Assembly: GCA_947643945.1 (NCBI GenBank)
Contig: CANRXN010000078.1
Location: 1-5,725 of the forward strand
Length of the DNA stretch: 5,725 nt
Origin: an uncultured Clostridium sp.
GTDB taxonomy: Bacteria > Bacillota > Clostridia > TANB77 > CAG-508
Direction of reading: 5' to 3'
Each line of letters starts with the position of its first letter. The first letter of the stretch is position 1. A model generated the notes under the pieces. That model made no database searches. It worked only from the letters and a program-made list of their open reading frames with translations, and was not told the DNA's origin. Both the position numbers and the translations under genes were made by a program. Below are positions 5,063-5,725 of the stretch, one piece after another.

Positions 5063-5138
5063 TGGTGAGCTATCCGCGACTCGAACGCGGGACAACTTGA
5101 TTAAAAGTCAAGTGCTCTACCACCTGAGCTAATAGCCC
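5063..5138 (-). tRNA. tRNA-Lys (anticodon TTT)
   Basis: Acceptor GGGCTAT pairs with ATAGCTC, with one G-T pair. The anticodon loop is CTTTTAA with TTT between stems ACTTGA and TCAAGT, the T loop is TTCGAGT, and ACCA ends at 5063. It is the first gene of the operon, next to the promoter. Confidence 0.95.
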
Positions 5139-5145
5139 ACATTTT

Positions 5146-5166
5146 GCGTTGTTTTATGTACAACGC
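5146..5166. repeat. Leader hairpin before tRNA-Lys
   Basis: GCGTTGT (5146-5152) and ACAACGC (5160-5166) form a 7-bp stem with a 7-base loop. It lies at the very start of the tRNA transcript, between the -10 box and tRNA-Lys, and may guide 5' end processing or protect the leader. Confidence 0.5.
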
Positions 5167-5172
5167 TTTTAT

Positions 5173-5201
5173 ATTTTACTATGCTTTTAAGAAAAAGTCA
5201 A
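5173..5201 (-). promoter_or_regulatory. Promoter of the tRNA operon
   Basis: On the minus strand TTGACT (5201-5196) lies 17 bp from TAAAAT (5178-5173), about 35 bases before tRNA-Lys. No other strong candidate lies between here and the DUF1858 gene. Confidence 0.7.
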
Positions 5202-5298
5202 TACATTTGTAAAAATTTTTTGTCTTTTTTGTGAATTTTTGTGATTTTTTACCTATTTAACTTTATTTCTTTGGGAATTCTACCTTGTTTATGCTTTT

Positions 5299-5484
5299 TT
5301 AAGCGTTTAATTTTTGAACAATTTCTTCTACGTCGATTCCATGAACGGCACAGGCTTCTTCTAATGTTTCCATTTGTGATGCTGGGCATCCTAGGCAATG
5401 CATTCCCATTTCTAATAAAATTTCTGCTTTTTCTGGTGCTTTTTCTAAAATTTCTCCTATTTTGGTGTCTTTGTTAAATTCCAT
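5299..5484 (-). CDS. DUF1858 redox-disulfide protein
   Basis: This 61-residue protein is a complete DUF1858 domain, the type also described as the hybrid cluster protein-associated redox disulfide domain. Seen: the start KDTKIGEILEKAPEKAEIL, then MGMHCLGCPAS with a CxxC pair at 30 and 33, and the closing helix HGIDVEEIVQKLNA. The fold family has small cytosolic members and also occurs fused to ScdA/RIC-type and hybrid-cluster proteins in anaerobes, so a role in thiol redox or iron-sulfur chemistry is likely, but no partner gene is next to it here. AGGAGG (5498-5493) lies 8 bases before the ATG, so the start is firm. It seems monocistronic; no clear terminator follows before the tRNA promoter. 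Confidence 0.92.
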   Translation of the reverse strand: MEFNKDTKIGEILEKAPEKAEILLEMGMHCLGCPASQMETLEEACAVHGIDVEEIVQKLNA

Positions 5485-5514
5485 TTTTGCTTCCTCCTTT
5501 TTATGTTTTTTAAA

Positions 5515-5523
5515 ATTTTATCA
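5515..5523 (-). promoter_or_regulatory. Extended -10 candidate for the DUF1858 gene
   Basis: The minus strand reads TGATAAAAT with only a weak -35 (TATACT, 5543-5538) at 17 bp. It is the best-placed candidate, about 30 bases before the start codon. Confidence 0.35.
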
Positions 5524-5541
5524 CAAATTTTAAAAAAAGTA

Positions 5542-5570
5542 TAGACAAATTGAAAAAAATGTTGTATGAT
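5542..5570 (+). promoter_or_regulatory. Rightward promoter into the window end
   Basis: TAGACA (5542-5547) is 17 bp from TATGAT (5565-5570), five of six bases matching consensus in each box. It overlaps the divergent promoter region of the DUF1858 gene and would drive a gene continuing past 5725. Confidence 0.45.
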
Positions 5571-5663
5571 TGTAAAAATTTAGAAATAAGATTTCTTTAT
5601 TTGTTACCATAATTTATAAAAAAATCTATTTTCTAATCCATTTTTAAGAAAGGTGGTGACAGT

Positions 5664-5725
5664 ATCGCAAAGTTAATTGACTTATTTTTCATTACTTTTA
5701 TTATTTATCTTTTTATTACTTTATA
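5664..5725 (+). CDS. Possible start of a membrane protein, ATC start, cut by window end
   Basis: After the strong RBS AAAGGTGGT (5649-5657) comes no ATG, GTG or TTG in an open frame. The frame starting with ATC at 5664 stays open to the window end and reads (M)AKLIDLFFITFIIYLFITL, a convincing hydrophobic membrane-entry segment. The spacing from the RBS is about 6 bases. ATC is a very rare start codon, so this may be true non-standard initiation, a single-base sequence error of ATG, or chance. The GTG at 5657 reads only six codons to TAA. The upstream promoter at 5542-5570 supports a gene here. Confidence 0.35.
   Translation, partial: MAKLIDLFFITFIIYLFITL

Noticed and set aside
4829..5138. 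One of the tRNAs as the decoder of CGG or CGGN.
   Set aside because: All three have normal 7-base anticodon loops with TGT, TTC and TTT, none complementary to CGG.
5241..5477. Open plus-strand frame of 78 codons over the DUF1858 gene.
   Set aside because: It is antisense to a well-recognised domain with a CxxC motif and a strong RBS; the product is Phe/Leu-rich noise.

Overview
The window is AT-rich DNA from a low-GC Bacillota, most likely a clostridial or related gut anaerobe. The basis is A/T-biased codon use, strong AGGAGG-type ribosome binding sites, sigma-A-like promoters with 17-bp spacers, tRNA genes with encoded CCA, a starch-type carbohydrate-binding module and a DUF1858 redox-disulfide protein. 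Species cannot be named from this sequence.

Layout. Positions 31-569 (+): a promoter and a small stand-alone CBM25/53-type protein. Positions 575-745: an inverted pair of REP-like hairpins around a central hairpin, filling the convergent gap. Positions 750-2015 (-): a membrane-anchored protein with an Ala/Glu/Lys repeat linker and a C-terminal unknown domain. Positions 2076-2172: a near-perfect 97-bp palindrome with 40-bp arms, carrying the same hairpin-loop core as the first repeat. Positions 2169-3152 (-): an XRE-type repressor-like protein with a membrane segment and an outer domain. Positions 3153-3422: a divergent control region. Positions 3423-4155 (+): an SDR reductase, probably of the YmfI type (EF-P 5-aminopentanone reductase), readable as a full-length enzyme only if one base is skipped at each of four CGG codons. 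Positions 4256-4717 (+): a small single-pass membrane protein of unknown function. Positions 4829-5138 (-): a tRNA operon Lys(UUU)-Glu(UUC)-Thr(UGU) with promoter and probable terminator. Positions 5299-5484 (-): a DUF1858 protein. Positions 5542-5725 (+): a promoter and the possible start of a gene running off the window.

The most striking signal is in the SDR gene. The four single-base insertions that break it are all an extra C, all directly before a conserved glycine codon GGN, and all form an in-frame CGG. I found no other in-frame CGG codon in the window's protein genes. Random decay would not be expected to do this. Candidate explanations are +1 recoding (quadruplet CGGN read as glycine, or skipping at an unassigned CGG), a systematic assembly error, or an unusual pseudogene.

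A second signal is a family of hairpins whose loop, GGGGAYGGTTCTT, is kept while the stem sequence changes with compensating bases. The XRE membrane regulator and the neighbouring membrane-anchored protein may form a signalling pair. Three promoters share a CTTGCAW -35 box, which could be a small regulon. Both are inference.
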